Below are positions 8,809-17,090 of a stretch of 64,000 nucleotides of DNA, piece after piece. The notes under the pieces are model-generated. The model did no database searches and had not been told where the DNA came from. It saw nothing but the letters and a program-made list of their open reading frames with translations. The position numbers and the translations under genes are program-made. Origin of the DNA: Paractinoplanes ferrugineus (GTDB taxonomy: Bacteria > Actinomycetota > Actinomycetes > Mycobacteriales > Micromonosporaceae); assembly GCF_016862195.1 (NCBI RefSeq), contig NZ_BOMM01000032.1, forward strand, positions 1-64,000, read 5' to 3'. The number at the start of each line of letters is the position of its first letter. Positions within the stretch are counted from its first letter, which is position 1.

Positions 8809-9327
8809 ATGACCGCACGGACCCTCGTAATCCTCCGGCACGCCAAGGCGGAGGCACCCACCGACGATCCCGATTTCGACCGTCGGCTCACCACCCGCGG
8901 GGAGACCGACGCGGACGCGGCCGGGGCCTGGCTCGCGGACGAGCGCATCCGCCCCGACCTGGTGTTCTGCTCCTCGGCGGCACGCACCCGGCAGACCTGG
9001 CAGGGCGTTTCGATCGCCCTCGCGCAGGCGCATCCGGGCCAGCCGGCACCCGAGGTGCGCTACGAGAAGAGCCTCTATTCGGGCGGTCGCACCGAGGTTT
9101 TCGATCTACTCCGTACGGTCTCCGACACCGTGCGCACCGTGCTCCTGGTCGGCCACAACCCGACCGTCTCCGAGGTGTCCGTCCTGCTGGTCCCGGACGA
9201 GCAGTGGGACGGCCGGCAGGTCGAGCTGCGCACCTCCGGCCTGGCCGTGCACCGCGCCGAGGGGCCGTGGTCGGCCACCGAGCCGGGCTCGATGTCCCTG
9301 GTCGAGCGGCACACGGCCCGCGGCTGA
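8809..9327 (+). CDS. SixA-like histidine phosphatase
   Basis: A 172-residue histidine phosphatase superfamily protein. LVILRHAKAE supplies the catalytic RHA/RHG histidine. SSAARTRQT supplies the arginine and LLVGHNPTVSE the second histidine. This is the SixA subgroup, which in E. coli removes phosphate from phosphohistidine; the partner here is unknown. The ATG at 8809 places the RH motif near the N-terminus as in homologues. It is followed by a hairpin shared with the convergent acyl-CoA dehydrogenase. Confidence 0.87.
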   Translation: MTARTLVILRHAKAEAPTDDPDFDRRLTTRGETDADAAGAWLADERIRPDLVFCSSAARTRQTWQGVSIALAQAHPGQPAPEVRYEKSLYSGGRTEVFDLLRTVSDTVRTVLLVGHNPTVSEVSVLLVPDEQWDGRQVELRTSGLAVHRAEGPWSATEPGSMSLVERHTARG

Positions 9328-9335
9328 ACGACGCG

Positions 9336-9367
9336 GGCCGGCCCGGACATCCTTGTCCGAGCCGGCC
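9336..9367. terminator. Bidirectional intrinsic-type terminator hairpin
   Basis: A 14-bp stem with one mismatch (GGCCGGCCCGGACA pairing with TGTCCGAGCCGGCC) encloses a TCCT loop between two convergent genes. There is only a short T tract after it, as is common in high-GC actinobacteria. Confidence 0.7.
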
Positions 9368-9398
9368 TTCGCCGTTTTCAGGAGAGTGCGAAAAGCCC

Positions 9399-11255
9399 TT
9401 AGAAGGCGTCCTCGGACACGTCCATCAGGTCCAGGACGGTGTTCTCGATGATGCGGCGGTCGGAGCCGACGCGGGGCAGCACCTCGCGGACGAAGAACCG
9501 CGCGGCTGCCACCTTGCCCTCGTAGAAGTTCTTGTCGGCGGCCGACACCTCGCCGCCGAGCGCCTTGAGGGCCACCTCGGCCTGCCGCAGCAGCAGCCAG
9601 GCGAGCACGACGTCACCGAGCGCGAGCAGCACCCGGCGCGAGCTCAGGCCCACCTTGTAGAGCTCCCGGGCCTCGCCGCCCTGCACCGACGCCAGCCAGC
9701 CCATGGTCGTGCCGAGGATCTGCTGCATCTCGCCGAGCGCCTTGCCGAGACCCAGGCGCTCCTCCTTGAGCTGACCGTTGCCGGCCTCGCTCGTGACGAA
9801 CTCCTGCATCTCGCCGGCGAGGACGGCGAGGGCCCGGCCCTGGTTCTTCACGATCTTGCGGAAGATCAGGTCGAGGCTCTGGATCGCGGTCGTGCCCTCG
9901 TACAGGGTGTCGATCTTCGCGTCCCGGACGTACTGCTCCAGCGGGTAGTCCTGCAGGAAGCCGGAACCGCCGTAGGTCTGCAGCGCCTCGTGCCCGAGCA
10001 GCTCGTACGCCCGCTCCGAACCGACGCCCTTGACCAGCGGGAGAAGCAGGTCGTTGACCTGGCCGGCGGCCTTGGCCGCCTCGACGTCGCCGGCGGCCTC
10101 GGCGATCGCCACCTTGTCCTGCCACGTTCCGGTGTAGACCACCAGCGCGCGCAGGGCCTCGGAGTACGACTTCTGCAGCATCAGCGAGCGGCGTACGTCC
10201 GGGTGGTGGATGATCGTTACCCGCGGCGCCGCCTTGTCGTCGTTCTGCACCAGGTCTGCGCCCTGGACGCGGTTCTTCGCGTATTCCAGGGCGTTCAGGT
10301 AACCCGTCGACAGGGTCGCGATCGCCTTCGTGCCGACCATCATCCGGGCGTACTCAATGATCATGAACATCTGCCGGATGCCGGAGTGCACCTCGCCCAG
10401 CAGCCAGCCCTTGGCCGGGGTGCCGTGCTCACCGAAGGTGAGCTCGCAGGTGTTCGAGACCTTGAGGCCCATCTTGTGCTCGACGTTCGTCGCGAAGACG
10501 CCGTTGCGCTCGCCCAGCTCGCCCGTCTCCGGGTCGAAGTGGAACTTCGGCACGATGAACAGCGACAGGCCCTTGGTGCCCGGACCACCGACTCCCTCGA
10601 CGCCGACCGGACGGGCCAGCACGTAGTGGATGATGTTGTCGGTCAGGTCGTGCTCACCCGAGGTGATGAACCGCTTGACCCCCTCGAGGTGCCACGAGCC
10701 GTCCGGCTGCGCGATCGCCCGGGCCCGGCCCGCGCCCACGTCGGAGCCCGCGTCGGGCTCGGTGAGCACCATGGTCGAGCCCCACTGCTTCTCGACGAAG
10801 AGCTTGGCCCACTTCTTCTGCTCCTCGGTGCCCTCCTGGTCCACGACGTGCGCGAACGAGGGACCGGACGAATACATCCACACCGGGGCGTTGGCCCCGA
10901 GCACCAGCTCGGCCAGCGACCACCAGACGGCGCGCGGCGCGAGCGTGCCGCCGAGCGACGCCGGCAGGTCGAGGTGCCAGAACTCGGAGGCCATCCACTG
11001 CTCGAACGACTTCTTGAACGCCGGCGGCAGCGGGGCGGTGTGTGTGATCGGGTCGAAGACCGGCGGGTTGCGGTCGGCGTCGATGTAGCTCGCCGCAAGA
11101 TCCTCGGTCGCGAGGCGGTTGACCTCGGCAAGGACGTCGCGCGCGGTGTCGGCGTCGATGTCATCGAACGGCGCCTGGCCGAACGCACGGTCAGCCCCGA
11201 AAACCTCGAACAGGTTGAACTGGAGGTCTCGAAGGTTGCTCTTGTAGTGAGTCAT
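9399..11255 (-). CDS. Long-form acyl-CoA dehydrogenase (FadE5-like)
   Basis: A 618-residue protein, the size of mycobacterial FadE5 rather than the usual 380-residue enzyme. LTEPDAGSDVGAG is the flavin-domain signature. YGGSGFLQDYPLEQYVRDAK precedes TLYEGTTAIQSLDL, whose Glu453 is the likely catalytic base. A C-terminal extension of about 140 residues follows. FadE5-type enzymes oxidise saturated acyl-CoAs in beta-oxidation and pass electrons to ETF. The gene is monocistronic, and two TTAC-N6-GTAA/G repeats lie upstream. A similar repeat precedes the EtfD-like gene in this window. Confidence 0.92.
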   Translation of the reverse strand: MTHYKSNLRDLQFNLFEVFGADRAFGQAPFDDIDADTARDVLAEVNRLATEDLAASYIDADRNPPVFDPITHTAPLPPAFKKSFEQWMASEFWHLDLPASLGGTLAPRAVWWSLAELVLGANAPVWMYSSGPSFAHVVDQEGTEEQKKWAKLFVEKQWGSTMVLTEPDAGSDVGAGRARAIAQPDGSWHLEGVKRFITSGEHDLTDNIIHYVLARPVGVEGVGGPGTKGLSLFIVPKFHFDPETGELGERNGVFATNVEHKMGLKVSNTCELTFGEHGTPAKGWLLGEVHSGIRQMFMIIEYARMMVGTKAIATLSTGYLNALEYAKNRVQGADLVQNDDKAAPRVTIIHHPDVRRSLMLQKSYSEALRALVVYTGTWQDKVAIAEAAGDVEAAKAAGQVNDLLLPLVKGVGSERAYELLGHEALQTYGGSGFLQDYPLEQYVRDAKIDTLYEGTTAIQSLDLIFRKIVKNQGRALAVLAGEMQEFVTSEAGNGQLKEERLGLGKALGEMQQILGTTMGWLASVQGGEARELYKVGLSSRRVLLALGDVVLAWLLLRQAEVALKALGGEVSAADKNFYEGKVAAARFFVREVLPRVGSDRRIIENTVLDLMDVSEDAF

Positions 11256-11298
11256 GAGGTACTGGCCCCGCTTCCGAACGACGCGAGTGACACGCGAG

Positions 11299-11312
11299 TT
11301 ACCCGTCAGTAA
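11299..11312. promoter_or_regulatory. Candidate TetR-type operator, site 1 of acyl-CoA dehydrogenase
   Basis: TTACCCGTCAGTAA (extended to GTTAC...GTAAC) is an inverted repeat about 45 bp upstream of the dehydrogenase start. It matches TTACCC-N3-AGTAA, also seen upstream of the EtfD-like gene at 34921. Confidence 0.5.
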
Positions 11313-11323
11313 CTGCCACTGTA

Positions 11324-11337
11324 TTACTCATCGGTAG
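11324..11337. promoter_or_regulatory. Candidate TetR-type operator, site 2 of acyl-CoA dehydrogenase
   Basis: TTACTCATCGGTAG is a second, weaker TTAC-N6-GTA(G) repeat, 25 bp from the first. The pairing of sites supports cooperative repressor binding, but this is inference. Confidence 0.4.
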
Positions 11338-11517
11338 AAGGCGACAAGCCGCGAGGCGTTCTGTGACCAACAGCCGGATCGCACATCCAGTCCGGCCGAT
11401 CGGATGGGCGGGAGGACAGCCGTTCGGCCAGAAAGATTCCTTCGACGTATCGAGCTGTCTCTTGGCTCGTTGTGGTCGATAGAGAGTCGTCGCCGCACGG
11501 ACCCAAGAGGGGGCCCT

Positions 11518-11667
11518 ATGTTCGCCGCGATCAAGAACCTGATTCCCGAGCCTCGCCAGGCCAACCAGCCACGCAACTACGTCGGGCGACACCGCAAGCC
11601 CGAGATGCCGACCGGACCGGGACCTGTCGACAAACCGGCCGAAACGGCCGAGACCGCAGCAGCCTAA
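11518..11667 (+). CDS. Small hypothetical protein (49 aa)
   Basis: A 49-residue reading frame (MFAAIKNLIPEP start, Ala/Glu-rich end) with an AAGAGGGGG box ending five bases before the ATG. It is basic in the middle (RNYVGRHRKPE) and has no membrane segment. Its TAA stop overlaps the stop of the convergent phosphatase gene (CTAA). I do not recognise a family. The good ribosome binding site and convergent stop overlap argue that it is real. Confidence 0.5.
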   Translation: MFAAIKNLIPEPRQANQPRNYVGRHRKPEMPTGPGPVDKPAETAETAAA

Positions 11668-12776
11668 CTGCCGGCGGCACCGACTTCCCAGCTCGGCATC
11701 GGGACGGTCGGGCCGTCGTCAGGGCCGGTGTATTCCAGCAGCACCAGGGCAATGTCGTCCTCGAGCCGCCCGTGGACCCAATCCACCAGCGCGGACTCCA
11801 GGGACGCGAGCCCATCTCCGACTGTGCCGTGCCCGAGAAGCCGCCAGGCGCGATCGGCAGTCGGGAAGAACTCGCCATCCCGGCGCGCCTCGCCGAGGCC
11901 GTCGGTGAAGAGCAGCAGCCGGTCGCCCGGCTCGAGCCGCTCCACCCGCACCTTGACCTCCGGCATGAAGCCCAGCGGAGGGGCCGGTGCCGGCGGCTCG
12001 AGCGGGATGACCTGGCCCCGGCGCAGCAGCAACGGAGCGGGATGTCCACAGTTGACGATGGTCAGCGTCCCGCCGCGCTCCTCCACCAGGGCCGCCGTCA
12101 CGAAATCCTCGTCACCGACACTGCGGGCCACCGCCCGGTCGAGGTCGGCCACCATCGCCTTCAGGTCGGCCCGCTCATAGGCCACATGCCGGTAGGAACC
12201 CAGCACGATGCTTGCCAGACGGACCGCGTCCAGCCCCTTGCCGCGCACGTCGCCGATGATGATGCGGACCCCGAACGGGGTGTCCAGGGCCTCGTAGAGG
12301 TCCCCGCCGATGTCGGCGGCGGCCGTCGCCGAGATGTAGCGTCCGGCCACCGACAACGCCCCGACCTGCGGCCCCACCGGCGACAACACCGCCTGCTGGG
12401 CCACCGCGGCGAGTCGCTGGAGCTCGGCGATCCGATCGTCCTGCTTCTGCCGGATCGTCGCCACCACCGCCGCGATGCCGGTGGCCAGCATGATGCCGAC
12501 GATGGTGACCAGGCCGGACATGCCCAGCGAGCCGTCCGCCCCCACGAAGATCATCCCGACGATCGTCGCGAGCACCCCCACGAACAGCACGGTCTGCCAG
12601 AACGCGAAGACGGCGGCCAGGAACGGGACGCCCGCGAGAAGGCCGACGAAGTGGGCGTGCGGGCCGTCGGCGAGTTCCACCGCGGACACGACCGCGAGCA
12701 GCACGAGGGCCGCGCCGAGGCCGGCGCGGGATCCAAGGCTCAACGGGCGGCGACGGCCCGGCGCGAGAATAGGCAT
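11664..12776 (-). CDS. Membrane-anchored SpoIIE/PP2C-type serine phosphatase
   Basis: About 370 residues. The N-terminal third has four to five hydrophobic segments. A short helical linker (IRQKQDDRIAELQRLAAVAQ) leads to a SpoIIE/RsbU-type PP2C domain with metal-site motifs DIGGDLYE, DVRGKGLDA, LLFTDGLGEAR and EDDIALVLL. Such proteins dephosphorylate anti-anti-sigma factors in partner-switching systems, but no such partner lies nearby. The start is the ATG at 12776 or the in-frame ATG at 12794; neither has a clear ribosome binding site. Confidence 0.88.
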   Translation of the reverse strand: MPILAPGRRRPLSLGSRAGLGAALVLLAVVSAVELADGPHAHFVGLLAGVPFLAAVFAFWQTVLFVGVLATIVGMIFVGADGSLGMSGLVTIVGIMLATGIAAVVATIRQKQDDRIAELQRLAAVAQQAVLSPVGPQVGALSVAGRYISATAAADIGGDLYEALDTPFGVRIIIGDVRGKGLDAVRLASIVLGSYRHVAYERADLKAMVADLDRAVARSVGDEDFVTAALVEERGGTLTIVNCGHPAPLLLRRGQVIPLEPPAPAPPLGFMPEVKVRVERLEPGDRLLLFTDGLGEARRDGEFFPTADRAWRLLGHGTVGDGLASLESALVDWVHGRLEDDIALVLLEYTGPDDGPTVPMPSWEVGAAGS

Positions 12777-12884
12777 GGTTACGCGGAACAGCATGCCCGA
12801 TCAGGGCCGGTCACTGCATCAACTTGACCCGTAGTCTGACGCGGTTCTGCCGGTAGGGCCGACCGGCGGTGACAGGATGTCCAC

Positions 12885-13421
12885 ATGGCAGTCGATCTAG
12901 GTGATCGCCTCCGGTCCGCGTTCCGCTGGACCGATCCCGGCGACGGCTCCGGATATCTGGTGAGCAACCGCTCCGGGTGGTGGCGCGATCCATCGATCAT
13001 CGCCGGGGTCGGCGAGGCACTCGGGGATCTTTTCCGGGCGTCGTCGCCGACGGTTGTCGTCTCGCCGGAGGTCACCGGCTTCCTCCTCGGACCGTTGGTG
13101 GCGCGCGCGCTCGGCGTGGGCTTCGTGGAGGCCTATCGGGCCGGCGTTCGCCGGCCCATCGCCGAGCCGATGCGATGGGTCCCGGTGCCGAGCGACCATC
13201 GCGGTGACGAGCAGCTTCTAGGTGTACGGGCGGAGCTGATCACCCCGGACGACCGCGTGCTGGTGGTCGACGACTGGGCCTCGACCGGCGCCCAGATCCG
13301 GGCCCTGCGCACGCTGCTGGGCCCGGCCTATGTGGGCGCGGCCGTGATCGTCGACGAGTGTCCGCCCCCGGTCGCGGCCGAACTGGCCATTCGCGGGCTG
13401 CTGGACGGCTCCGACCTCTAG
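12885..13421 (+). CDS. Phosphoribosyltransferase family protein
   Basis: A 178-residue type I PRTase-fold protein. The PRPP-binding loop is VLVVDDWASTGAQI, with the two acidic residues followed by the A-T-G turn. The middle of the protein is a typical open alpha/beta region. Substrate cannot be assigned from sequence; adenine PRTase-like salvage enzymes and regulatory PRTases both fit. It converges on the YciI gene and shares CTAG as a joint stop. Confidence 0.8.
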   Translation: MAVDLGDRLRSAFRWTDPGDGSGYLVSNRSGWWRDPSIIAGVGEALGDLFRASSPTVVVSPEVTGFLLGPLVARALGVGFVEAYRAGVRRPIAEPMRWVPVPSDHRGDEQLLGVRAELITPDDRVLVVDDWASTGAQIRALRTLLGPAYVGAAVIVDECPPPVAAELAIRGLLDGSDL

Positions 13422-13693
13422 ACGTCGGTGAGCCGGCCCAGGCTCGGCCGGAACCCGGTGGCGGTGTATTCGGCCAGGCCCTTGGCGAGGTAGGGGTCGC
13501 CGGACATCAGCTCCCGCGCCTCCTCCTCGGTCTCCGCGTCGATCATGACGAGCCCACCGACCGGCGGGGTCTGCCGCCCGGCGATCACCAGCTTGCCCTG
13601 CTTGGCCAGGCCGTCCAAAAAGGCCAGATGTTCGTCGCGGACCTTGTCGACCTCGTCGAGCGGCACCAGATACTTCGAAATCATCACGTACAC
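13418..13693 (-). CDS. YciI family protein
   Basis: A 91-residue ferredoxin-like alpha+beta protein. It has the family pattern of a conserved early basic region, DEHLAFLDGLAKQGKLVIAG and a Gly-rich turn followed by an ED/EE-rich helix (AETEEEARELMSGDP). YciI proteins are small dimeric enzymes of mostly unknown substrate; some dehalogenases and muconolactone isomerase relatives share the fold. Its stop overlaps that of the convergent phosphoribosyltransferase. Confidence 0.85.
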   Translation of the reverse strand: MYVMISKYLVPLDEVDKVRDEHLAFLDGLAKQGKLVIAGRQTPPVGGLVMIDAETEEEARELMSGDPYLAKGLAEYTATGFRPSLGRLTDV

Positions 13694-13845
13694 GGTGACG
13701 CTCCTCTCGCCTTACTTCGGGGCTCGCCAATCGTACGGTCCTGACCGCCTGGCTGCGCTTGTCCGGTCATAAGGAAACTTCTCGGCAAATCTCACTCGCC
13801 GACCAGCCCATACCACATCAGGACCCAAAAAGTTACATTTTGGTA

Positions 13846-14424
13846 GTGTTCTTCACGATAAGTGCGCAGCCCGATGCCCGGCTCATCGCGTCCGCGGTTC
13901 GGCGGGGCCTCCGCCCCGTCGTGCTGACCGCACGCTTGCTGGGCTGGGCCTTCATCGCCTTGGCCCTGACGCTCGAGATCGTGCACGGCGGCGGCTATCT
14001 CACGCTGGTGCTGACCGGGGCGCTCCTCGCGGTCGGCGTCCCGATGCTGCTGATCAACGCGGGCACCCGCGAAGCACTCAGCGACAGCGCACTCACCACG
14101 TACGAGATCACCGACGGCGGAGTCGCCAGCTCGAGCCTGGAGAGCCGGCACGCATATTCGTGGACCGCCTTCAGCGGCGTCGAGGACGCACCCGGCCAGC
14201 TGATCTTCCGGCGTGGGCCGATGCGGGTCCTGCCCGTGCCCACCGGCTCGCTCACCCGCCCACAGATCGACCAGATCTTGAGCACCGCCGCTGGTCACGG
14301 CGTGCGGGTCCGGGGCGCTAGCGCTCCGGTCTCACCCCGAGGAGGTACGCCTGCGGCTGCCCCTCATAGTCAACGGCAGCCCGAACAAGGCGCAACGATT
14401 CATCAATTCCGGCCCCGGTCATGA
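13846..14424 (+). CDS. Membrane protein with YcxB-like C-terminal domain
   Basis: About 192 residues with two adjacent hydrophobic segments (VLTARLLGWAFIALALTL and YLTLVLTGALLAVGVPMLLI). A soluble domain follows that resembles YcxB-like proteins (YEITDGGV..., YSWTAFSGVED, LPVPTGSLT). The GTG start is uncertain: no ribosome binding site is visible and a TTG lies at 13840. The last 107 bp overlap the convergent methyltransferase gene, so its unstructured Gln/Pro-rich tail is encoded antisense to that gene. Function unknown. Confidence 0.7.
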   Translation: MFFTISAQPDARLIASAVRRGLRPVVLTARLLGWAFIALALTLEIVHGGGYLTLVLTGALLAVGVPMLLINAGTREALSDSALTTYEITDGGVASSSLESRHAYSWTAFSGVEDAPGQLIFRRGPMRVLPVPTGSLTRPQIDQILSTAAGHGVRVRGASAPVSPRGGTPAAAPHSQRQPEQGATIHQFRPRS

Positions 14425-14956
14425 GGTCCGCGACCCGCTGCGGCGGCATCCAGTAGACGTCCAGGTCGATCTCGTGGCCGTACCCGTTGCGCAGCACCCG
14501 CTTCTCGTCACCGACCTTGAAGCCGAGCAGCAGATGCCCGCCCGGGCGCAGCACCCGGAAGAACTCGGCGAACGCCGCCGGCCACAGCTCCGGCGGGACG
14601 TGAATCAATGAATACCAGGCGACCAGGCCACCCAGACTCGCGTCGGGAAGATCCAGCTCGAGCAGATCACCGACGCTGAAGTCGATCGTCGGATGGGCCT
14701 CCCGGGCCACCGCGATCATCCCCGGCGACAGGTCGATCCCCTGCACGTCAACACCAAGCTTCGCCAGGTACGCCGTGATCCGCCCCGGCCCGCACCCGAC
14801 ATCCGCCACCCGGCCGTCGACCCGCTCGGCGAACCCGGCGAGGACCAACCGCTCCCAGGTCGATCGACTGAGCTCGCCCTCGAGCAGGACGTGGTAATCG
14901 GCCGCGACCGTGTCGTACGCAAGCCGGGTCTTGATCTGATGCTTCGGGCTCGTCAT
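14318..14956 (-). CDS. Class I SAM-dependent methyltransferase
   Basis: A 212-residue methyltransferase with motif I VADVGCGPGRITAYL, the acidic residue in VDVQGIDLSPGMI, motif IV-like GGLVAWYSLIHVP and FFRVLRPGGHLLLGF. This is the Methyltransf_11/25 class of small-molecule enzymes; the substrate is unknown. It is convergent with, and overlaps, the YcxB-like gene. Just upstream lies a stretch of imperfect repeats and then dcd. Confidence 0.87.
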   Translation of the reverse strand: MTSPKHQIKTRLAYDTVAADYHVLLEGELSRSTWERLVLAGFAERVDGRVADVGCGPGRITAYLAKLGVDVQGIDLSPGMIAVAREAHPTIDFSVGDLLELDLPDASLGGLVAWYSLIHVPPELWPAAFAEFFRVLRPGGHLLLGFKVGDEKRVLRNGYGHEIDLDVYWMPPQRVADLMTGAGIDESLRLVRAAVDYEGQPQAYLLGVRPER

Positions 14957-15028
14957 CGCGTCAGTGTGGCCGGATCATCGCGTCAGCGTGAGCCGGGCCG
15001 TCGCCTCAGCGGGGGCCGCACCGTCGCC
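14957..15028. repeat. Imperfect short tandem repeats between methyltransferase and dcd
   Basis: Four degenerate units of about 20-24 bp contain variants of CGTCGCCTCAGCGGG or ATCGCGTCAGCGTGAGC. The array fills the whole intergenic space. Confidence 0.5.
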
Positions 15029-15607
15029 TCAGCGGGTCGGCCAGAGCCGGAAGTTCTGCGCCGACCGGGATGGCGTCGGGCCGCGTTGTCCCTGGTAGCG
15101 CGAGCCGTAGACGGCCGACCCATAGGGGTGCTCGGCCGGGCTCGACAGCCGGAAGATGCAGAGCTGCCCGATCTTCATGCCCGGCCACAGCTTGATCGGC
15201 AGGTTGGCCACGTTGGACAGTTCCAGCGTCACGTGCCCGGAAAACCCGGGGTCGATGAAGCCGGCCGTCGAGTGGGTCAACAGCCCCAGCCGACCGAGCG
15301 AACTCTTCCCCTCGAGACGCCCCGCCAGCTGGTCGCCCAGCGTGATCACCTCGAGCGTGGACGCGAGCACGAACTCCCCCGGGTGCAGCACGAACGGTTC
15401 CCCGTCGGGCACCTCCACCTCGGCGGTCAGGTCGTCCTGCTGCTCGGCCGGGTCGATGTGCGTGTAGAGGTGGTTGTTGAACACCCGGAAGAACCGATCG
15501 AGCCGCACGTCGACGCTGGACGGTTGCATCAGCGCCGGATCGAACGGCTCGAGCGCCAGATCGCCCGTCTTGATCTCAGCGACGAGGTCACGGTCCGAGA
15601 GCAGCAT
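15029..15607 (-). CDS. dcd: dCTP deaminase
   Basis: A 192-residue trimeric dUTPase-fold enzyme starting MLLSDRDLVAEI. The core GKSSLGRLGLLTHSTAGFID carries the nucleotide-binding residues, and HVTLELSN holds the conserved glutamate of the deaminase active site. It converts dCTP to dUTP for thymidylate synthesis; some actinobacterial members also hydrolyse dUTP, which cannot be settled here. The C-terminal YQGQRGPTPSRS lid is intact. The gene is divergent from the PPOX protein. Confidence 0.95.
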   Translation of the reverse strand: MLLSDRDLVAEIKTGDLALEPFDPALMQPSSVDVRLDRFFRVFNNHLYTHIDPAEQQDDLTAEVEVPDGEPFVLHPGEFVLASTLEVITLGDQLAGRLEGKSSLGRLGLLTHSTAGFIDPGFSGHVTLELSNVANLPIKLWPGMKIGQLCIFRLSSPAEHPYGSAVYGSRYQGQRGPTPSRSAQNFRLWPTR

Positions 15608-15682
15608 CGGAACACCATACCGACCTGCAGTTTCGGCGTGTCCGCCCGGGCGCGTCGAACACATGTTCGATAAGATGACCCC

Positions 15683-16183
15683 ATGGCTACCTGGTCCGAT
15701 CTCACCGCCGCCGACCCCACCCTGGCGGCAGCCATCCGCGCCCTGTTCGAGCAATACGGCCCCGGCCTGGCCTACCTGGCCACCGTCCGGCCCGACGGCG
15801 CCCCGCGGCTGCACCCGGTCTCCCCGGTCTTCACGGACGAGGGCCTCTACTGCTTCATAGTCAGGTCACCCAAACGAGGCGACCTCTCCCGCGACGGCCG
15901 CTACGCCTTGCACTCCTACCCGCCCGAGGAGAGCGACGACGAGGCCTTCCTGACCGGCACCGCCACCCGAGTCCAGGACCCACTGGTCGTCGCCGCCCTG
16001 TCCGAAGCCCTGCGCGCGTCCCCCGCCGTCGACTGGCACCTCTACGAACTCCACATCACCTCCGCCACCCTCCGCCGCCACGGCCCCGCCGGCGCCATCC
16101 CCCTGGCCATCGCCCCCGCCTTCGCCCCCATGTCCCGCACCTGGAGAGCCGAGTTATCCCGCCCACTCGCCCACGTCGGTTAA
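15683..16183 (+). CDS. Pyridoxamine 5'-phosphate oxidase (PPOX) family protein
   Basis: A 166-residue split-barrel flavin-binding protein with GPGLAYLATVRPDGAPRLHP at the N-terminus and YCFIVRSPKRGDLSRDGRYAL in the middle, both typical of the PPOX superfamily. It may bind FMN, F420 or haem; the sequence does not decide. Codon use remains strongly GC-biased to the end. The tRNA-Gly gene starts 53 bp downstream. Confidence 0.82.
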   Translation: MATWSDLTAADPTLAAAIRALFEQYGPGLAYLATVRPDGAPRLHPVSPVFTDEGLYCFIVRSPKRGDLSRDGRYALHSYPPEESDDEAFLTGTATRVQDPLVVAALSEALRASPAVDWHLYELHITSATLRRHGPAGAIPLAIAPAFAPMSRTWRAELSRPLAHVG

Positions 16184-16236
16184 CCCGAGCCACTGCCGCC
16201 ACAGCCCCTACCGATCAGGTACAGTGGTGCCGCTAC

Positions 16237-16307
16237 GCGGGTGTAGTTCAATGGCAGAACATCAGCTTCCCAAGCTGACAGTGCGGGTTCGATTCCCGTC
16301 ACCCGCT
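16237..16307 (+). tRNA. tRNA-Gly (CCC)
   Basis: A 71-nt cloverleaf. The acceptor arms GCGGGTG/CACCCGC pair, with T as discriminator. The anticodon stem TCAGC/GCTGA encloses TTCCCAA, giving anticodon CCC. The T arm is GCGGG-TTCGATT-CCCGT. CCA is not encoded. The 3' half from the anticodon loop is repeated at about 16566 and 18334, showing that this gene served as an integration site. Confidence 0.95.
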
Positions 16308-16315
16308 CGGAGGTG

Positions 16316-16353
16316 GGAGGCCCGTGTCCGCGGAAAGCGCGGACCGGGCCTCC
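16316..16353 (+). terminator. tRNA-Gly terminator
   Basis: A long hairpin with one bulge (GGAGGCCCG..GTCCGCG pairing with CGCGGACCGGGCCTCC) is followed by TCGCATTTTCC. A degenerate copy follows the third tRNA-Gly fragment. Confidence 0.75.
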
Positions 16354-16364
16354 TCGCATTTTCC

Positions 16365-16401
16365 CTGGGGGGCGACCCCCCAGACCCCCACGTTGCGGTG
16401 G
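16365..16401. repeat. Post-tRNA GGGGGC/CCCCCAGACCCCCAC element, copy 1
   Basis: An inverted repeat GGGGGCGACCCCCC is followed by AGACCCCCACGTTGCGGTGG. An almost identical element follows the third tRNA fragment (18433-18469) and a related one follows tRNA-Leu (49142-49176). Confidence 0.6.
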
Positions 16402-16789
16402 TTGAGGTCGGCGGGGAAGCGCCAGCCCCGGGCTGCCGCCCCTTGCCCCTCATCGCTCTCCTCGCGATGTCGGTCACTTCGGCAGGGCCGCATAGGGTCC
16501 ACTCCAGGCCGCCCGGTTCCTCCGCAAGCTGCGGTCGACCGAACGGAGCAAGCACCTCAGTACGGTTCCCAAGCTGAATATGCGGGTTCGATTCCCGCCA
16601 CCCGCTCCAAACGCGGGAGCCCTGGTCAGGAGCCGCCGACCCCACTAGGGCCTCCGCGTCTGAACTCGGTCGAGCACCGTCTCGTAGGCCGGCGCTGCTT
16701 AGGTTTAACAAGTAGCAAGGTCGTAACGTCAACACTCGCCTCGGTCCCAGAACGCACGACCCGATCGCGCGCGGGTCCGACGAGCCTCG
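16402..16789. other. Remainder of the first integration interval and start of the second
   Basis: Sequence between the tRNA-Gly downstream element and the 43-residue miniprotein gene, including fragment B. Apart from the tRNA-derived fragment nothing recognisable is seen; a leftward open frame here is made of tRNA sequence and is not a gene. Confidence 0.5.
16566..16608 (+). repeat. Second copy of tRNA-Gly 3' half (attachment-site scar B)
   Basis: From the anticodon loop TTCCCAAGCTGA to the acceptor end CACCCGCTC this matches the tRNA-Gly gene except for the three bases after the anticodon stem (ATA for CAG) and one T-stem base. The 5' half of a tRNA is missing. The base left of the core differs from the tRNA (CGGTTCCC for CAGCTTCCC) but agrees with copy C, as expected for an attP-derived left flank. 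Confidence 0.8.
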
Positions 16790-16921
16790 CTAAGTCAGAT
16801 GCTGGATGGCCGCCCAACATAGGGTGACGATCACAATCAGCAGGCAAAGGCGGCTCGTGCGGTACGGTTCGGACACCGCATGCCTGACGGTCCGAGCTAT
16901 TTCTTTGATGATCTCGTTCAT
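16790..16921 (-). CDS. Small membrane protein (43 aa)
   Basis: A 43-residue frame: a charged amphipathic N-terminus (MNEIIKEIARTVRHAV) followed by one membrane span (LCLLIVIVTLCWAAI). AAGGGG lies seven bases before the ATG. It lies inside the tRNA-Gly integration scar and is divergent from the HTH/PLD-like gene, with about 170 bp between the starts. I recognise no family. Size and shape fit a membrane-active miniprotein, such as a toxin-like or regulatory peptide, but that is inference. Confidence 0.6.
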   Translation of the reverse strand: MNEIIKEIARTVRHAVSEPYRTSRLCLLIVIVTLCWAAIQHLT

Positions 16922-17090
16922 GTGGACCCCTTCTGAATCTTGGCTGCAACACTCTGCTGCGCCTCGACTCGATGGTGAACAAGAGACAGATCTCGGCGGG
17001 ATATCGCCCAAGCCTCGCCTGGTAGTTGTTCGGTATCGTGAGGTCTCCTTTAGGTCACGTGTGGACACGCCTGATACAAGGAGCGGCCCC

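Noticed and set aside
16262..16735. Minus-strand frame encoding peptides such as GNRTRTVSLGS and SGWRESNPHIQLG
   Set aside because: These peptides are translations of tRNA sequence, a well-known false annotation. The DNA is the tRNA-Gly gene and its 3' fragment.
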